DNA from: Exophiala sp. HKRS030
Taxonomy: Eukaryota > Ascomycota > Eurotiomycetes > Chaetothyriales > Herpotrichiellaceae
Assembly (NCBI GenBank): GCA_023897205.1
Contig: JAHWDD010000003.1
Span: forward strand, 2,421,665 to 2,485,664
Reading direction: 5' to 3'
Length of the DNA stretch: 64,000 nt
Shown: positions 10,301 through 22,441 of the stretch, piece by piece
Layout: the number at the start of each line of letters is the position of its first letter
Numbering within the stretch: the stretch's first letter is position 1
Position numbers and translations under genes: made by a program
The notes under the pieces: model-generated
Databases searched by the model: none
Told to the model about the DNA's origin: nothing
Seen by the model: only the letters and a program-made list of their open reading frames with translations

Positions 10301-12923
10301 TTGACCAGTCGGAACCAAGGACTATATTCGCGGATCTAGCTTTCGAGCTTCGGGCGTTCGACTGCTCTAAAGCCCCCAAGTGCCGCCTGATCTGATCACA
10401 AAATCTGAGAGGTACAAAATCTGACAGGCACACTCCACTCGGTGCAGGCAAAGCAATGGCATTTTTATTTGCAGTTGCATGAGGACATTGGCTTTTTTGG
10501 GTATTATTGTTCGCGGAGTTAGAGAAGCCCACAAATCACATGTCTGGATCATACTGGCTGCAGTTAGGACCCACCACACATGTTACCAAGTACGTGAGTC
10601 AGCCTTATCTCCCTTATCACGCTCTCTTCGCATTGTTCCAAGTTTGCCATGCGCCGTTGTGTCATCAGTACACGCACAAGTACCTCCAACGCCATACCGG
10701 AGAGCTCAGACCAGTCGCCATGCAGCCGACGTCATCTCCACATCTCCACGACGCCAAATCATTGCCATCCCATAAGCAACTTCGAAACAGCCTTCTCGAC
10801 TGTAAGCCTGTGCGCCGGTGCTTTCTACAACCCTTACCTTTCTGCCCGGGTTAAACTCGAACCAATTTGTTCTCATATCACTGACTTCCAAGGAATTCTA
10901 TCCCTCCTTTTTTCACACCTCGCCATGGATGTTGCTGAACGACACAGTATGACTTGAGGCATATTACGCCGGCCCAAGTGTCGTCGTTTGCCAACACGCA
11001 TGCGCGTCGCGGACTCTACAGGTCTGTATACGGACCACGGTCGCATGACCGGCAGTTTGGCGACTCGATTGCCTGCCCTGCCTCTACCGAGCCTGGCGGT
11101 CGACGACCTGACAACAATCTAGTTCTCTTCCACATTTGGCGCCAACAACAGACACGTGACCAAATGCCGAAATTGACAATTCAACGACCCAAGACTCGCA
11201 ATGATACATATCACTCCAATTGTCTCAGCATGTATCGCGAAAAAGGTTAGATCCGGGATTAAATGGCTGCAATCCATTCCTGAATAAATGCTGACCGCAT
11301 GTGCGCGAGGATGTGCTACTTGTAAGACTTAACGGATCAAGTGTGACGAGGGCAAGTCGAGGTGTTAACAATGTAGTCGGCTGGAGGTCTCTTGTGGTGG
11401 TTATCCCACAACTTTCAGGTGGAAGGCCATGAAACAAGAAGATGGATGCTTTGTCTGAATCACATGGTGCCAGGTGAAATTCAAGGCTGACGACCAGCAC
11501 AACCCAGTTATACCTCTTACTAGATATTCGGGTGGATTCGCACACGTCTCCCTACTGTCGCGACACGCACGCCATTTGGCAGACCAAAGACGACTTTTCT
11601 GCAGCACCTGGCTTGGTGCCGTGGACTCTGAACAACTTGATGTGGCGGACGTGAGATAAAGTCCACTGTCGTCTACAAATGAATCATCAATCATAGGTCA
11701 CCTGCAGTGTATTCTGGAAAACTCAGCAGGTCTGGCTATGCTGGATGTCACTGTGGTGGATGCCGTCTTGAGCTTTGGGGACTTGATTGGGGTAACTTTG
11801 AACTTACCACTGAATGTTGATCACCAGGATTGTAATCCAAACCCTAAGTGGTCAGATTGTCAAGACGTTTCAAGTCATCATATATTATCTGACACCGGTC
11901 ACCTTACTAACTCTTCCAGTGCATATGGGCCAGGATGTTCAGAAACAATTCCCTTAGTAGCTTGGAATGATCAGGGCTCTAATTTTGGGCCATCGAAGAC
12001 ATTTGGGCAACCCATCATGCATGCGCAACAAATGAAAGCGTGTCTTGACGTGACTTCCAACGATAATCATATCAATTAAACCACCAATGTTGAGAGCATC
12101 AAATTTTTTCTCTAACAACAAGGAGAATAGATTCTTTACACAAACGAAGAGATTGCCATGGCTTAAACGTCAGTCTTGAGCCAATATGACGCGGTTAAGG
12201 CGCTGTTCATCGACTTAAGGCGAAGATTGTGGAGAGGCCGAGTTCTGTTGAAAGCTAGAGTATCTGTGATATTCCGGAACGTAAATACTTAAATGATAAC
12301 TGGGAGCACTGCGAGCTGTTCATAATAAATCAGCACTGCCGTTGACGTAGATCAATGATTCAAAGCAGCCAACAAGCCGAATGACATGAATTTTTTCTAG
12401 ATTACTAGCATCATTTGCAATAAATCTACCTGAAGACGCCCCACTAAGGTTGAAGACTACTTTTTTGTTATCCTAATCACGGGAGCAAGTTAATTTGCCC
12501 GGACATCCCTAAGCGCATACACACTTTGTCGGCTTGTTCTCTAACATGCCCAAGTCATCTCTCAATGGCTTCTCGGGCGCCAGCGAACTCCAAAACCGCG
12601 CTGATGTAGTACAACATCCTGATCTGCAAAATTATGAGTTCTCAAGTTTCGTGGACAAGGAAGGCCAATAGCACACTATCCGGTTTGATTCAAAGAGTAC
12701 CGTTCTTGCAGAGATTTTGGTTTCCTCCTAAGGCCGCACCAAAATCTTACTCACTGCTTGCGGCAGATTTACCAAAGGATCGAGCGGAGGATGCATTAAT
12801 CTCAGCGAGCCAAGGCTTTCGGCTGGTTACTGATTTGATGTTGAATGCAGCATTCTTAGTAGTTGCTTAGGGTGGCCTCAGCCTTGGCCGAGACATCGCC
12901 ACTAGGCGGCCACAAGCGGCCGC
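7361..12923. other. Long gene-free region of normal composition
   Basis: About 5.5 kb without a coding frame I can assign to any family or splice into a plausible gene. Open frames are short (at most 122 codons), lie on both strands and look random. CpA and TpG are present, so this part is not strongly RIPed. It may be old degenerated DNA. I see no tRNA, intact transposase or terminal repeats. Confidence 0.5.
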
Positions 12924-12931
12924 CGGTGCCG
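12924..12931. promoter_or_regulatory. CGGYRCCG palindrome, CoA ligase 1 promoter
   Basis: CGGTGCCG, 212 bp before the ATG at 13143. One of eight such sites in the cluster; inverted CGG half-sites are typical Zn2Cys6 factor targets. Confidence 0.6.
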
Positions 12932-13142
12932 AAGCAGGAGTGGTACCCGATTGTTACTTGTTTTGATCGCCTTTGACGCTGTTACAATTTAGGCGGCAAA
13001 GTGCCTTCGTGTGAAAATACTTCCGTTCTGTCCCAAGATTGTCGATGTTTTATTTCAATATACCTTATGCCCAGCGTTGTTGAACAAAGAAGGTTCTAGC
13101 ATCTCAACCGGTTCGCCTCGGAATCAACCTGAGAGCAACAAA

Positions 13143-15058
13143 ATGCCCCAAGCCTTCAACCATGGGACTGAAATCTTTTCCCGGGGATTCCCAGAAGTGT
13201 CGCTTCCGACTCAAGACATACTCTCGTGGATCTTTGATGAACCAAGATACCCAGGCGATCAAGACGTACCTAATCTATGCTGTGCGAGCGACTACAGCTG
13301 ACATTTTCAGGTATATATTGACCCCTACATTCCAACGAACTCCCTCAGCCGTGTGGAAGCAAAGACCCTGATCCGTCGCCTCATTGCTGGCCTACGATCT
13401 ACTTCGCTGAAGCCAGGTGACTGCGTTTGTGTCCATTCCTTCAACAACGTAAGAATAGCCAACACCATCCAATAATGTTTTTACTTGACACAGTGATAGC
13501 TTTACTATTCTTGCGTATTCCTGGCCGTTATTGGGGCGGGATTCGTTTGGGCTGGCACAAACCCTGGTTATACCGATTTTGAGCTTCACCATCACTTGCG
13601 AATTTCCAAAACAAAGCTCATTCTGGTCGAACCAGATTTGCATCGCAATATTATTTCAGTTGCGGAGAAACATGAAATACCAAAGAAAAACGTTATGATA
13701 CTCGATTGGTCAAATTATGGATCACTGAATGCGGCACGACCCGGATCATGGATAGAGTTGACTCAGAGAGGCGAACAAGACTGGATTCGTTTCAATGACA
13801 AGGATCTTGCACAATCTACTCCTGCTTGTCTCTTATTCAGTTCGGGAACTACCGGATTACCGAAAGCAGCATTACTTTCACACCACAATCTCGTCGCCCA
13901 GCATACCCTGCTCCAAGAACAGGTGAAGAAACCGTATCAGGTATAATCGTATCATAGCTTGTCGGTAAAAAATGTGCTGACAATTCTTCTAGATCAAACG
14001 CATTCTGTGTTTGCCGTTTTTCCATGCTGCAATGGTCGCCTTAGCACATATCACTCCCTTAGGTCTGGACATATTTCTTATGTGATGAGGAGATTTGATA
14101 TTGAAGATTTCCTACACTTTACAGAGAAATATCAGGTTACAGAGTTATTTGTCGTGCCACCAATTATCGTTTCAATTCTCCAATCGCCCTTAGTCGAGAA
14201 GTTTTCGCTCCGAAGCTTAAGATGTGGCATGACCGGTGGCGCAAAAGTAGATCTACTTTCACAAAAGGCATTCTCGATGCTCATGCATCCCGACGGCTGT
14301 CTGAACCCCTGTTATGGTATGACAGAGATTAGTTGCATCGGAGCATATTACCCCTGGCCGGAGAGAGACGTCGACGGTAGTATCGGGTACTTCCTTCCGA
14401 ATCTGGATGTCAGGTTAGCGAAAGAACTACCCGAGAGGGAAAATGTTATACTGATTTCTTAAAGGCTCTTGGGTGATGATGACCGAGAAATCCGGGATTT
14501 CAATGTTCCCGGGGAGATTTGCATCCGTGGACCAACTGTTATCAAGAGGTATCTTGACAATGACAAAGCGAATGCAGACTCGTTCATAGGGGAATGGTTT
14601 CGGACTGGTGATGTAGCTTACTGCGAGGCGGCATCCCGAAAGTGGTATATAGTTGATAGAAAGAAGGTATACGCAGGCCCCATCAAGTATCATGATATCT
14701 TGCTGATGTGGTATTACAGGAATTGATCAAAGTTCGCGGCTTCCAAGTGGCGCCAGCTGAGCTCGAAGGTGTTCTGATGTCCCATCCAGATGTGATTGAC
14801 GCTGCGGTAATCGGGATTCCAGCTCAGAACGCGGTCGATGGTGAAGTTCCGCAAGCCTATGTGGTTCCGAAAGTCGGGTCAAGCTTGGACGAGAAGATTG
14901 TTATGAAATATATCGCCGGACATCTTGCCAAATACAAGCAGTTGACTGGAGGAGTAGTGTTCCTGGAAAGTCTCCCCAAGACTGCAAGCGGAAAGTATCT
15001 GAAAACACACTTGCGTGAGCTTTGGAAGAAGCAAAGGGTTTCCAATATGAAGTTGTAG
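13143..15058 (+). CDS. AMP-dependent acyl/aryl-CoA ligase 1 (4CL-like), one frame break
   Basis: Exons 13143-13265, 13311-13448, 13500-13940, 13993-14413, 14465-14666 and 14720-15058. A one-base loss near 14058-14062 shifts the frame between HITPL and RSGHISYVM; with it the product would be 554 aa, normal for the family. It shows the ATP/AMP motif SSGTTGLPKAALLSHHN, PFFHAA, GGAKVD, CYGMTE, GEWFRTGD, the hinge IVDRKKELIKVRGFQVAPAELE and the C-terminal PKTASGKYL with the catalytic lysine. It would activate a carboxylic acid (aryl, terpenoid or fatty) to its CoA thioester via an acyl-AMP. The C-terminus is MKL, not a standard peroxisomal tag. CoA ligase 2 in the same cluster has the same architecture. 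Substrate cannot be read from sequence. Confidence 0.85.
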
Positions 15059-15829
15059 ATTTGCTCCTTGGTATTTTCAGGATCTAAAGCACTATGATTG
15101 TTATTGCCTAGCACGTATAACTCGGTCAGAATGCAGTGGCCATTTGAGGCAATTCAAGCTCAAAATGGTCAACACCGTCCACGGTAGCACTAACACGGCA
15201 CCACTTGCTACGTCGACGGTAAACTTCAATCGCTTCCCCGTCAGAAGACCAGTTTCATTGTCATGTCCTCTCAACACTTTAGCCTATTACTTGCGAGTGG
15301 ACATATGGAAGATTATAGGGTATGCTGTTGACTTTGAGCTGTGAATCAGCGGCAACAGTTGATTTACAAATCTTACTAGATTATATTAACATGCTGCCCA
15401 CAATCAAACCTGAAGGGAAGGTTTGCGGAGGTCGCTATTACTCTGTGGAAGCCATTACTAATTGTCAACTACTCATAGGCTTTAGAGCACTGTCTTTCGC
15501 ATGACAAGGGATATGTTAGAAGGCATAAATATCGGACCAGAATTTGCCATGTAGAGTGCCCCATTATCCTAAGATGAGCACCAAGACCGAAGAGTACCTG
15601 TGCCCCGGTACTTTTTCATCTAAAGGCGGTACCGAGCGCAATTTCTCGGTTCATTATCTGTGGTCTGGGCATTCCCAACCCGAGTTCGGCGTTATTCAGT
15701 AGGCAAGAGAGGACTACTTGAAGGACCGGGCAGACCACTCAGAAGTACGGAGGAGAAGTGAAAATCTCATCAGCAGGTTTCATTTGATATAGTGTTACTC
15801 AATCTGTTGGCGACGAAGGTTCAATTCTC
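15059..15829. other. Intergenic, promoter of MFS transporter 1
   Basis: No gene seen; contains the CGGYRCCG site at 15627. Confidence 0.5.
15627..15634. promoter_or_regulatory. CGGYRCCG palindrome, MFS 1 promoter
   Basis: CGGTACCG, 196 bp before the ATG at 15830. Same core as the other seven sites. Confidence 0.6.
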
Positions 15830-17514
15830 ATGGCGCAACAAGATCATCAAAGCGAAACCAAATCGGCAGTCTCACATCATCTTGAAGATGTAATTACGAC
15901 CCAGTCGGAAATCAAAGATGCCCAAGCTCTACGGGGCCTGCAAATAGATGCAGCCGCGGAAAAGCGTTTACTTTGGAAGATAGATTTGTATCTTATGCCA
16001 GCGCTCTGGGTTTTGATGATTATGAGTTACATTGTACTTGTACCACGAAGAATCACCGATGCACACTGACCTTTACCAGGATCGGTCAAACCTCGGCAAT
16101 GCACGAGTTGCAGGAATGTACAAAGACTTGGGCCTTAGCGATCAAGACTATTACCACGCCGTCGTAACATTTCAAGTTGGCTATCTTATTGCTGGCACGC
16201 CTTCGAAGTGGGTTGTATCATTTCGCCTCAGCTTCATGCGCTAATGGCCCCACTTAGCATGATTTTGGTCCGGGTCCGGCCGTCTATCTATCTTCCAGTC
16301 CTGATGTTCTTATGGGGCACATGTGCCACCTGTTTAGGATCAGTTCACACAAAGGGTCAGCTTTGGGCGATAAGGTTCTTGTTGGGAGTGACTGAAGCCG
16401 GATTTGCGGTAAGTTGTGGGCATGATTCGTCGGATATATGCGGCTATCTAATGTCGATCAGCCTGGAGTTTTCTTTCTGATTAGCTCCTGGTACAAAAAG
16501 GCCGAGCAGTAAGTGATTCCTTGAGATGTTAATATCATTAAACTGACTCCTGCCAGATCGAAACGCTTTATAATCTTCCTTAGTGCCTCTATTCTCTCAG
16601 GCGCCTTTGGGGGATCATAGCCGGAGTCATCGCAGGTAATCTTGATGGTGCCCACGGCATACGGGGCTGGCGATGGCTTTTCATCGTGGAAGGTGTTCTC
16701 ACTGTTGGCATCAGCCTCATTGTACCATTCTTCCTCTTGGATTTCCCGGCCATATCGAAGAAGCTTGATGATGATGAGAAACGTCTAGCCGTTGCAAGAC
16801 TCGCTCAGGAAAGCATCACGTCCAGGGACAACGCCAATGCAACACGATTAAGTCATTGGAAGGCATTTGTTTCGGCCATAACAAATTGGCGGTTATATTT
16901 TCTTTCCGTGCCTTATATGCAACTGGTTGGAGCAAGTGCACTATCTTATTTCTACCCTTACCTGGTACAAGGACTTGGATACACAGCTGTAAATGCTCAG
17001 TGAGTAACAAGCCTATGTCAGAAATTCTATCGTCTCACATTCCAGCAGATTCATGACTGCACCCATCTGGGCTGTTGCACTGGTAATCTCAGTGCCTATG
17101 TCATTAATTGCCGACAGATTCCACAACATACGGGCGCTCCTTGTCACAGGAATTATGCTTGGTGGGGCACTTTTTTGTGGGCTTGCAACTGGTATCCTTG
17201 CCTACGTGCCTCGCTACGTGTTTCTCTGTTTCATAAACTCGGCGATATGGACAGGCGCACCTATTGCGCTATCATACGCCACTAGCTGCCTCGGACCAGT
17301 GGACACAGAGACTAGAGCAATCAGTCTCGGAATTGTTAATGGTCTGTCTCAACTTGCACAGGTCTACGGGTCAGCCCTATTTCCGAGCGCTGATGCACCA
17401 GAGTACTACAAGGGTTTTGGTACATATACTGGCTTATTCTTCGTAGGAGCATGTATCATGGGCTGTGGCCATTTTTTGATCAAAAGATATCCATATCGAG
17501 CGGACTTTGAATAG
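15830..17514 (+). CDS. MFS transporter 1 (Dal5/Tna1 anion-cation symporter type), one frame break
   Basis: Exons 15830-16033, 16080-16207, 16258-16408, 16462-16508, 16557-16999 and 17049-17514. A one-base loss at the G run 16610-16614 shifts the frame inside GAFGGIIAGVIAG; restored length is 479 aa. The first helix has LYLMPALWVLMIMSYIDRSNLGNARVAG, split by intron 1, with DRSNLGNAR typical of the fungal allantoate/nicotinate permease branch of the major facilitator superfamily. Then come RFLLGVTEAGFAPGVFFLIS and a central loop followed by six more helices. Members carry organic anions such as carboxylates and vitamins across the plasma membrane. Its place between CoA ligase 1 and the SDRs, with the shared promoter motif, suggests uptake of the substrate or an intermediate; this is inference. 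Confidence 0.85.
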
Positions 17515-17999
17515 TCCTCACAAGGCGCTAGATACCTGGCTTGGCGGAAATGGTCGGGTTTGTGTCGCCTTCCTGGGTGAAGGAATAGATGCACTCTGGG
17601 AAGCTCTCTTCCGTGGTCAACTCTCATGTGAGAGCTTCATATGAGGCAAACCCACCGCCAAGCATTGATATGGAGGAAGATACTGGCGACTTGTATTTCG
17701 CCAGGTTTCACCGAATCAATGCTGGATAAAGCTTTTTGTTCAAGTATCGATCTCGCCTTGGATAGGCCCATCATTCGGCTCTACTTACCAGTCGTCGAGG
17801 TAAATCGTAAGATAGATGCGGAATCATAGACTAGTGGTGGAGCTGGTCGTGTTCCAAGCTGAGGCCCACAGGCTTTCTGGCATCATGTTCGGGCACGTCT
17901 TGTAACTGAACTATCCAAAAGCATGATTTCGACATGGAATCACCTCTTTGCACTAATACAGAAGCTGTTTTCGCTGTGTGGCATCGACGACATGCGTCC
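17515..17999. other. Intergenic between convergent MFS 1 and SDR 1
   Basis: Convergent 3' ends; nothing else recognised. Confidence 0.5.
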
Positions 18000-18924
18000 T
18001 CAATGATGATACAGAGACCACCCATAATCCACAGGTAATTCTACCCCTGTAATAGCTGATGCTTTATCAGACAGCAAGAATACTACTGCAGACGCGACTT
18101 CCTCGGAAGATACGAATTTCCCGGATGGAGAGGTAGGCAAAGAGGGCGCGAGCGCCGTCGCACTGTGACGAGCTGAAGGGAGACAGCGCAGATTTTCTGA
18201 TGCTCCTGGGCAGACGCAATTGATTCGAAACCCTTTACCAAGATAGTCCATGGCAGTCGCTCTTGTCATGCCTACAATGCCATGTGCTGCGGCACAGTAA
18301 CCTGGAAATTCACGATCGCTGGCGAAACCTTGCGCTGCGGCGATATTGACTATGCTGCAGCCCCTGCCTTCACCGCCACGCTTTGTGCGCTCAGCGAGGA
18401 CAGTGCGGATAACTGCCCTCATGGCCAGCCAAATCTGTAAAATTCAACCAGCATATTAGCTTACACTTTTGCCGGAAGGTATAAACTTGAGATTTACCGT
18501 CTTCTGCCAGGTTTCAATAGCATGCAGAAATGCTGTGCTTGCCACATCACCAGTCTTCCCTCTTTCTCCATCAATCCTCTCGCAATTTGCACAATAGTCA
18601 ATACTTTGAAACTTCCGCATACCCTGTTCGACAAGTCGATCAATGTCCGCCGGGATCCCGTATCCGTAGACACTTGAACTAATGTCGACTTTACTGTTGC
18701 TCAAATTCAAGCACCAATCCATAGTTTCCTTCAATTTCCTTTCACATTGGTCACCAAGAATAAGTTTGGAGCAGCCCGCTTTCACCAGTTGACGAACAAC
18801 TGCTTTGCCATCTCCTGCGCAAAGAGGATCAATCCCATTCTCACTTTGAACCAACAATCGAGAAGGGAAGGAACATACCTGAGCCTGCACCGAGCACCAA
18901 AGCAACTCCTTCAAAGGACGACAT
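18000..18924 (-). CDS. SDR-fold protein 1 with degenerate active site
   Basis: Minus-strand exons 18924-18879, 18814-18498 and 18434-18000; 265 aa, frame intact. Start chosen as the ATG giving MSSFEGVALVLGAGSGDG. It has the short-chain dehydrogenase/reductase fold: the glycine-rich cofactor loop GAGSGDG near residue 15, and C-terminally FRINCVCPGA and ITGVELPVDYGW. Catalytic parts differ from the family. The NNAG strand reads ANCER, the serine position reads IVNIAAAQ, and YxxxK reads YCAAAH, so Tyr stays but Ser and Lys are both Ala. Classical SDRs need that Ser and Lys for hydride transfer, so this is likely a non-catalytic or altered homologue. Divergent neighbour SDR 2 keeps the full triad, and the two share one promoter region. 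Confidence 0.8.
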
Positions 18925-19091
18925 TTGGGTTCGTGTTGGAAGGATTCGGCCTCTGCTACAAGATGGTTTGGCCCGCGTCGATCAGCGTGGATGGAATAAG
19001 TCACACAGCCAGATATTTCCATGGCGAAAGCAACCCTGTAAGTGCTAGTTCCTTAGTTATCGGTATCCGCTCGCCGTGCTTGGCACGATCG

Positions 19092-19099
19092 CCGCGCCG
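19092..19099. promoter_or_regulatory. One-mismatch variant of CGGYRCCG between the SDR genes
   Basis: CCGCGCCG differs from the consensus only at position 2. It lies 168 bp from the SDR 1 start and 129 or 177 bp from the SDR 2 start, within the spacing range of the perfect sites. Confidence 0.3.
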
Positions 19100-19275
19100 A
19101 GGTGTGCTCTCCTTGTGTCTCGGTCGCCAGCTCGGCAGAATGTTGCTCAATTCGGTGGACCTGCCTCCAACCCCACACCAAGATTGTCCTGCTCATATCT
19201 AAGAGGGTGGTCCAGTTGAGGACCTTAATGTTGGCTAGAAGACAGCTCGACTGGTCACAACCTGTAGATCAGAAA

Positions 19276-20200
19276 ATGCTTGAGCTTCCAGGAGTTTGTT
19301 TAATTACTGGAGCAGCGTCAGGTAAATAAATCCTGCTTTTCATTGGGACAAATACTAATTTGCAAAGGAATCGGGCGGGGTGCTGCCATCACGCTCGCTC
19401 GAGAAGGATGCGAGAGACTCTTCCTGGCAGATATCGATCTGCCGGGTCTTGAAGAAACTAGCAACCTCATCAAGGAGTCTGGCTACCCTGCTACTGTCGA
19501 GATATCCCGGACAAACATTAGCCGTGAAGATGAAGTTGTAAAGATGGTTGAAAGTTGTGTATCATTGTTCGGTCGATTGGACTATGCGCTCAATATCGCC
19601 GGGGTTGTTCCACAGCGGAAAGGAATCGCCGACGTCGAAGTTGAAAGCTACGAAAAAGTTATCGACGTTAATGTTCATGGTGTACGTATTGCCGGACCCT
19701 GTGGAGTTCTATACATCTATCACAATCCGCTTCACACTGTCGAGTACTGAGAAATAATACCAATAGACCTGGCTATGCCACCGAGCAGAGATCGCGCAGA
19801 TGGTCAAACAAGAGCCTCTCAGCGGCCATAGTTCGACGCGGGGTAGCATTGTCACAGTCTCGTCGCTTGCAGGCATGAATGCATCGAGTGGCATGTCGAG
19901 TTACTGCGCATCGAAGCATGCAGTGATCGGGCTTGCGAAAACAGATGCACAGGACTATGGTCCCGCTGGAATCCGGATCAACGTTGTATGCCCGGGAATG
20001 ATAGATACTGATCTTTTCCGACAAACCAGCCCCCAGACGCGCCACCAAAACTCGCGGCCATTACACCCGTACGAAGGTTGGGACAACCAGAAGATGTAGC
20101 ATGCCTTATGGCATTTCTTTGCACCGCCAAGGCTGGTTTTGTTCATGGGGCAGTGATCCCATGTGATGGCGGATTAGTCCTGCAGCGCGGGGTTATATGA
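19276..20200 (+). CDS. Short-chain dehydrogenase/reductase 2, one frame break
   Basis: Exons 19276-19321, 19368-19681 and 19767-20200. A one-base loss in the A run 20047-20050 shifts the last 50 codons; restored length is 264 aa, the usual SDR size. An in-frame ATG at 19228 would add 16 residues. It has the cofactor loop TGAASGIGRG near the N-terminus, ADID after strand 2 (acidic, favouring NAD), NIAG, VSSLAG with the catalytic Ser, YCASKH with Tyr and Lys, and INVVCPGMIDTD. After the break the expected PVRRLGQPEDVA and PCDGGLVL are readable in the next frame. It would oxidise an alcohol to a ketone or reverse. It is divergent from SDR 1 and sits next to the P450, fitting an oxidation series; substrate unknown. 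Confidence 0.88.
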
Positions 20201-20446
20201 GGAACGTCATATTCACGCGTTTAGTTGGTGCTAATATGTAAGGTAGAGTTCCGCACACCGCCGAAGCACTTGCCCCAAAAGCCTTGTGATTCTGCGAGAA
20301 CACGCAAGTAAATTTTGCCATGATCTGACTCCTGCCTATGCTCAGCACCCAGATCTCAACTGGGTTTACATATTGGCGCCGCGATGGAAAGCACTAGAAT
20401 GTCGTGCTCCAATGCCTCACTTTCGTTCAGAACTGAGCATGCATTG

Positions 20447-22441
20447 CTAATTGAGAACATTGTGCTTATAGTTGCCGGAATCATCAAGTAGTGTCCCTGC
20501 CTCCTTCCATTCTGCCTGCGCAATTGCTACGTGATTTGCGGTCCTGGGCATGAAATCGCACCTGGCCAGCTCCGTTAGCCGTGCTACTTGCACCGTTCCA
20601 AGGGGAAGACGTCAACTTACCGAAAAGGAAGTGGTCGAGCCGCGATGGACTGAGTCACCTCGTCTGGATCGATGTGAATTTCAATTCCATGCTCGTCTCT
20701 AGGTCTCCGCAGTTCAAAAGTCCACAAAATTCTGGCAGCACCTAAGAACAGAGTTCTTTCAGCAATGTGGATCCCTGGGCAGATTCTTCTGCCGGCCCCA
20801 AAGGTCCAGTTATCGCGGTTTCGAAAATCCGCCGCCAACGCTGCTTCGGAGAAAGAAAGATCTGGATTATGTCTGCTTGGATCGAAGTTGCGAGGATTAG
20901 GAAACAGTTTTGGATCATTGTTTGCGGACCACACAGCAAGAACAACGGTGGCACCTTTCGGTATACGATAGCCGTCTACGATGTCGTCGGACAGTGCAGC
21001 ATGTGGTATCGCACCACTTATGGCGGTCGGTAGCCCTGTTATTTGCTTCTAATTAGCTCGTGGTTATGAAGAGATGGTGCAAGGTATCTAGCCTACACCT
21101 TAGAGCCTCCTTTATAGTCTGTCGTATGTAGGGCAGCCTCTCGAAATCATCGATTGTCGGGAGCCTCCCAGAACCGACAATATTATCCAGCTCGTCATGA
21201 CATTTCTTCTGGACTTCGGGAAACAACATCATTGCCTGGAAATCAAATTGTTAGTGGTCGAACGACCTATAGGTTGTGTTGTTGGTAGTCGGAGAGGCTT
21301 GCGCACCTTTATCAGGCCCGCAAGTGTGTTGCTAGTTGTGTCTGCCGCACCTTCCATGGCAATGCCAGCAATGTATGACGCGGCATGGCTGGTCAGAAGA
21401 TCACCATTTTCGCTACCCTTCCAAGTCTCTCTAGCATGGTTAATATCCGCAGAAAAGCCTGTTGATAGATTGTCAGTAGGAATAGTAAATCCTAAGCGAT
21501 GATTCATACTTGGCAAGGAGCCGTCCATCTGAGCGGTACGATTAGCTTCATCGTACAGTTCTCTGAACTGTGCCCTCTCTCGATAAAATACTTGCTTAGC
21601 CTTTCTTGCCATGGGGTACAAAAATGATGGCATCCACTTTACAACTGGCCGTAGTTGAGGATACCAGTCTAGAAGTTTACTGCTGTTTACCATGACAAAG
21701 AATCCATGGGTATTTTTCAGCAATTCCTGCATAACGGGGCTCGTCCTGTCGAGGACTCTGAATCCGTATGCCATACTGGTGGCAATGCTTAGAGTTGACC
21801 TAGTGATAAGCTCTTCAAAACCAACGGGGTTTTCCAGAAGATCACGAATGAGCTGTTTGGTCTCCAGGTCTTGATAGGGAATGTATCGCCCGGCCTTATT
21901 GATATTCAGGAATTGATGATAGAGCTTCCGCTCTACTTTCCAGAGCGAGTCATAACCACGCATGATGATTCTTGAACCTTCCCATATATCCTGCATGTAA
22001 AGTTTTGGCCGATCTGAATAGTTCCCGCTTTTCTTGTCGACCACTTTTTTGATAAATTCGCCATTTGCTAGGACGACAACACTTTGGGAACCCAGCTTCA
22101 AGGAGAATATGGGCCCGTCTGCGAGTGGATGAGGTTCCAAGGTCTCAAAATTCCAACAACCTTTGACTTACATTGTTCTCCCCATTTTTGATATTGGAGA
22201 TGCAGGTCGTGCGTGGGTATCTGATGCAGATTTCCCACTATTGGTAGAGTCGGCGGACCTGGCAAGGATTAGTAAAGCAATCTCGGACTATTTAACCTTG
22301 ACAAACCTGGGGAGCATTTTTCCACCGAGTTGTTGATTGCACGAGCTGAAAAAGTGCTACGATAAGAACTAGGAATAAGGCAAAGATGAAAATAACCCAT
22401 GACTGGTTGGATATCGATAACATTTCGATACTGGCTTTCAT
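20447..22441 (-). CDS. Cytochrome P450 monooxygenase, one frame break
   Basis: Minus-strand exons 22441-22307, 22258-22172, 22118-21510, 21458-21307, 21235-21097, 21035-20621 and 20561-20447; about 550 aa. The N-terminal membrane anchor is [18 protein letters not shown] one-base loss in the G run 22309-22312 breaks the proline hinge that reads [12 protein letters not shown] once allowed for. Other landmarks are the I-helix GAADTTSN, the K-helix KEALR followed by the WLPTA turn, and the haem loop [10 protein letters not shown] (Cys near residue 457). Segment 21459-21509 is open in frame but has splice signals and interrupts the family alignment, so I treat it as an intron. As a class II ER enzyme it would hydroxylate the pathway substrate with electrons from P450 reductase. 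Subfamily not assigned. Confidence 0.9.

Noticed and set aside
12634..12870. Short forward open frame before CoA ligase 1
   Set aside because: Seventy-eight codons with no recognisable domain, starting inside otherwise stop-rich DNA.
13143..15058. Calling CoA ligase 1 and other shifted genes pseudogenes
   Set aside because: Each break is a single missing base with motifs and splice sites otherwise perfect, and the same error type hits the conserved HbrB gene.
22119..22171. ATG at 22140 as P450 start
   Set aside because: It lies in an intron; splicing gives the expected [21 protein letters not shown] continuity and a membrane anchor upstream.
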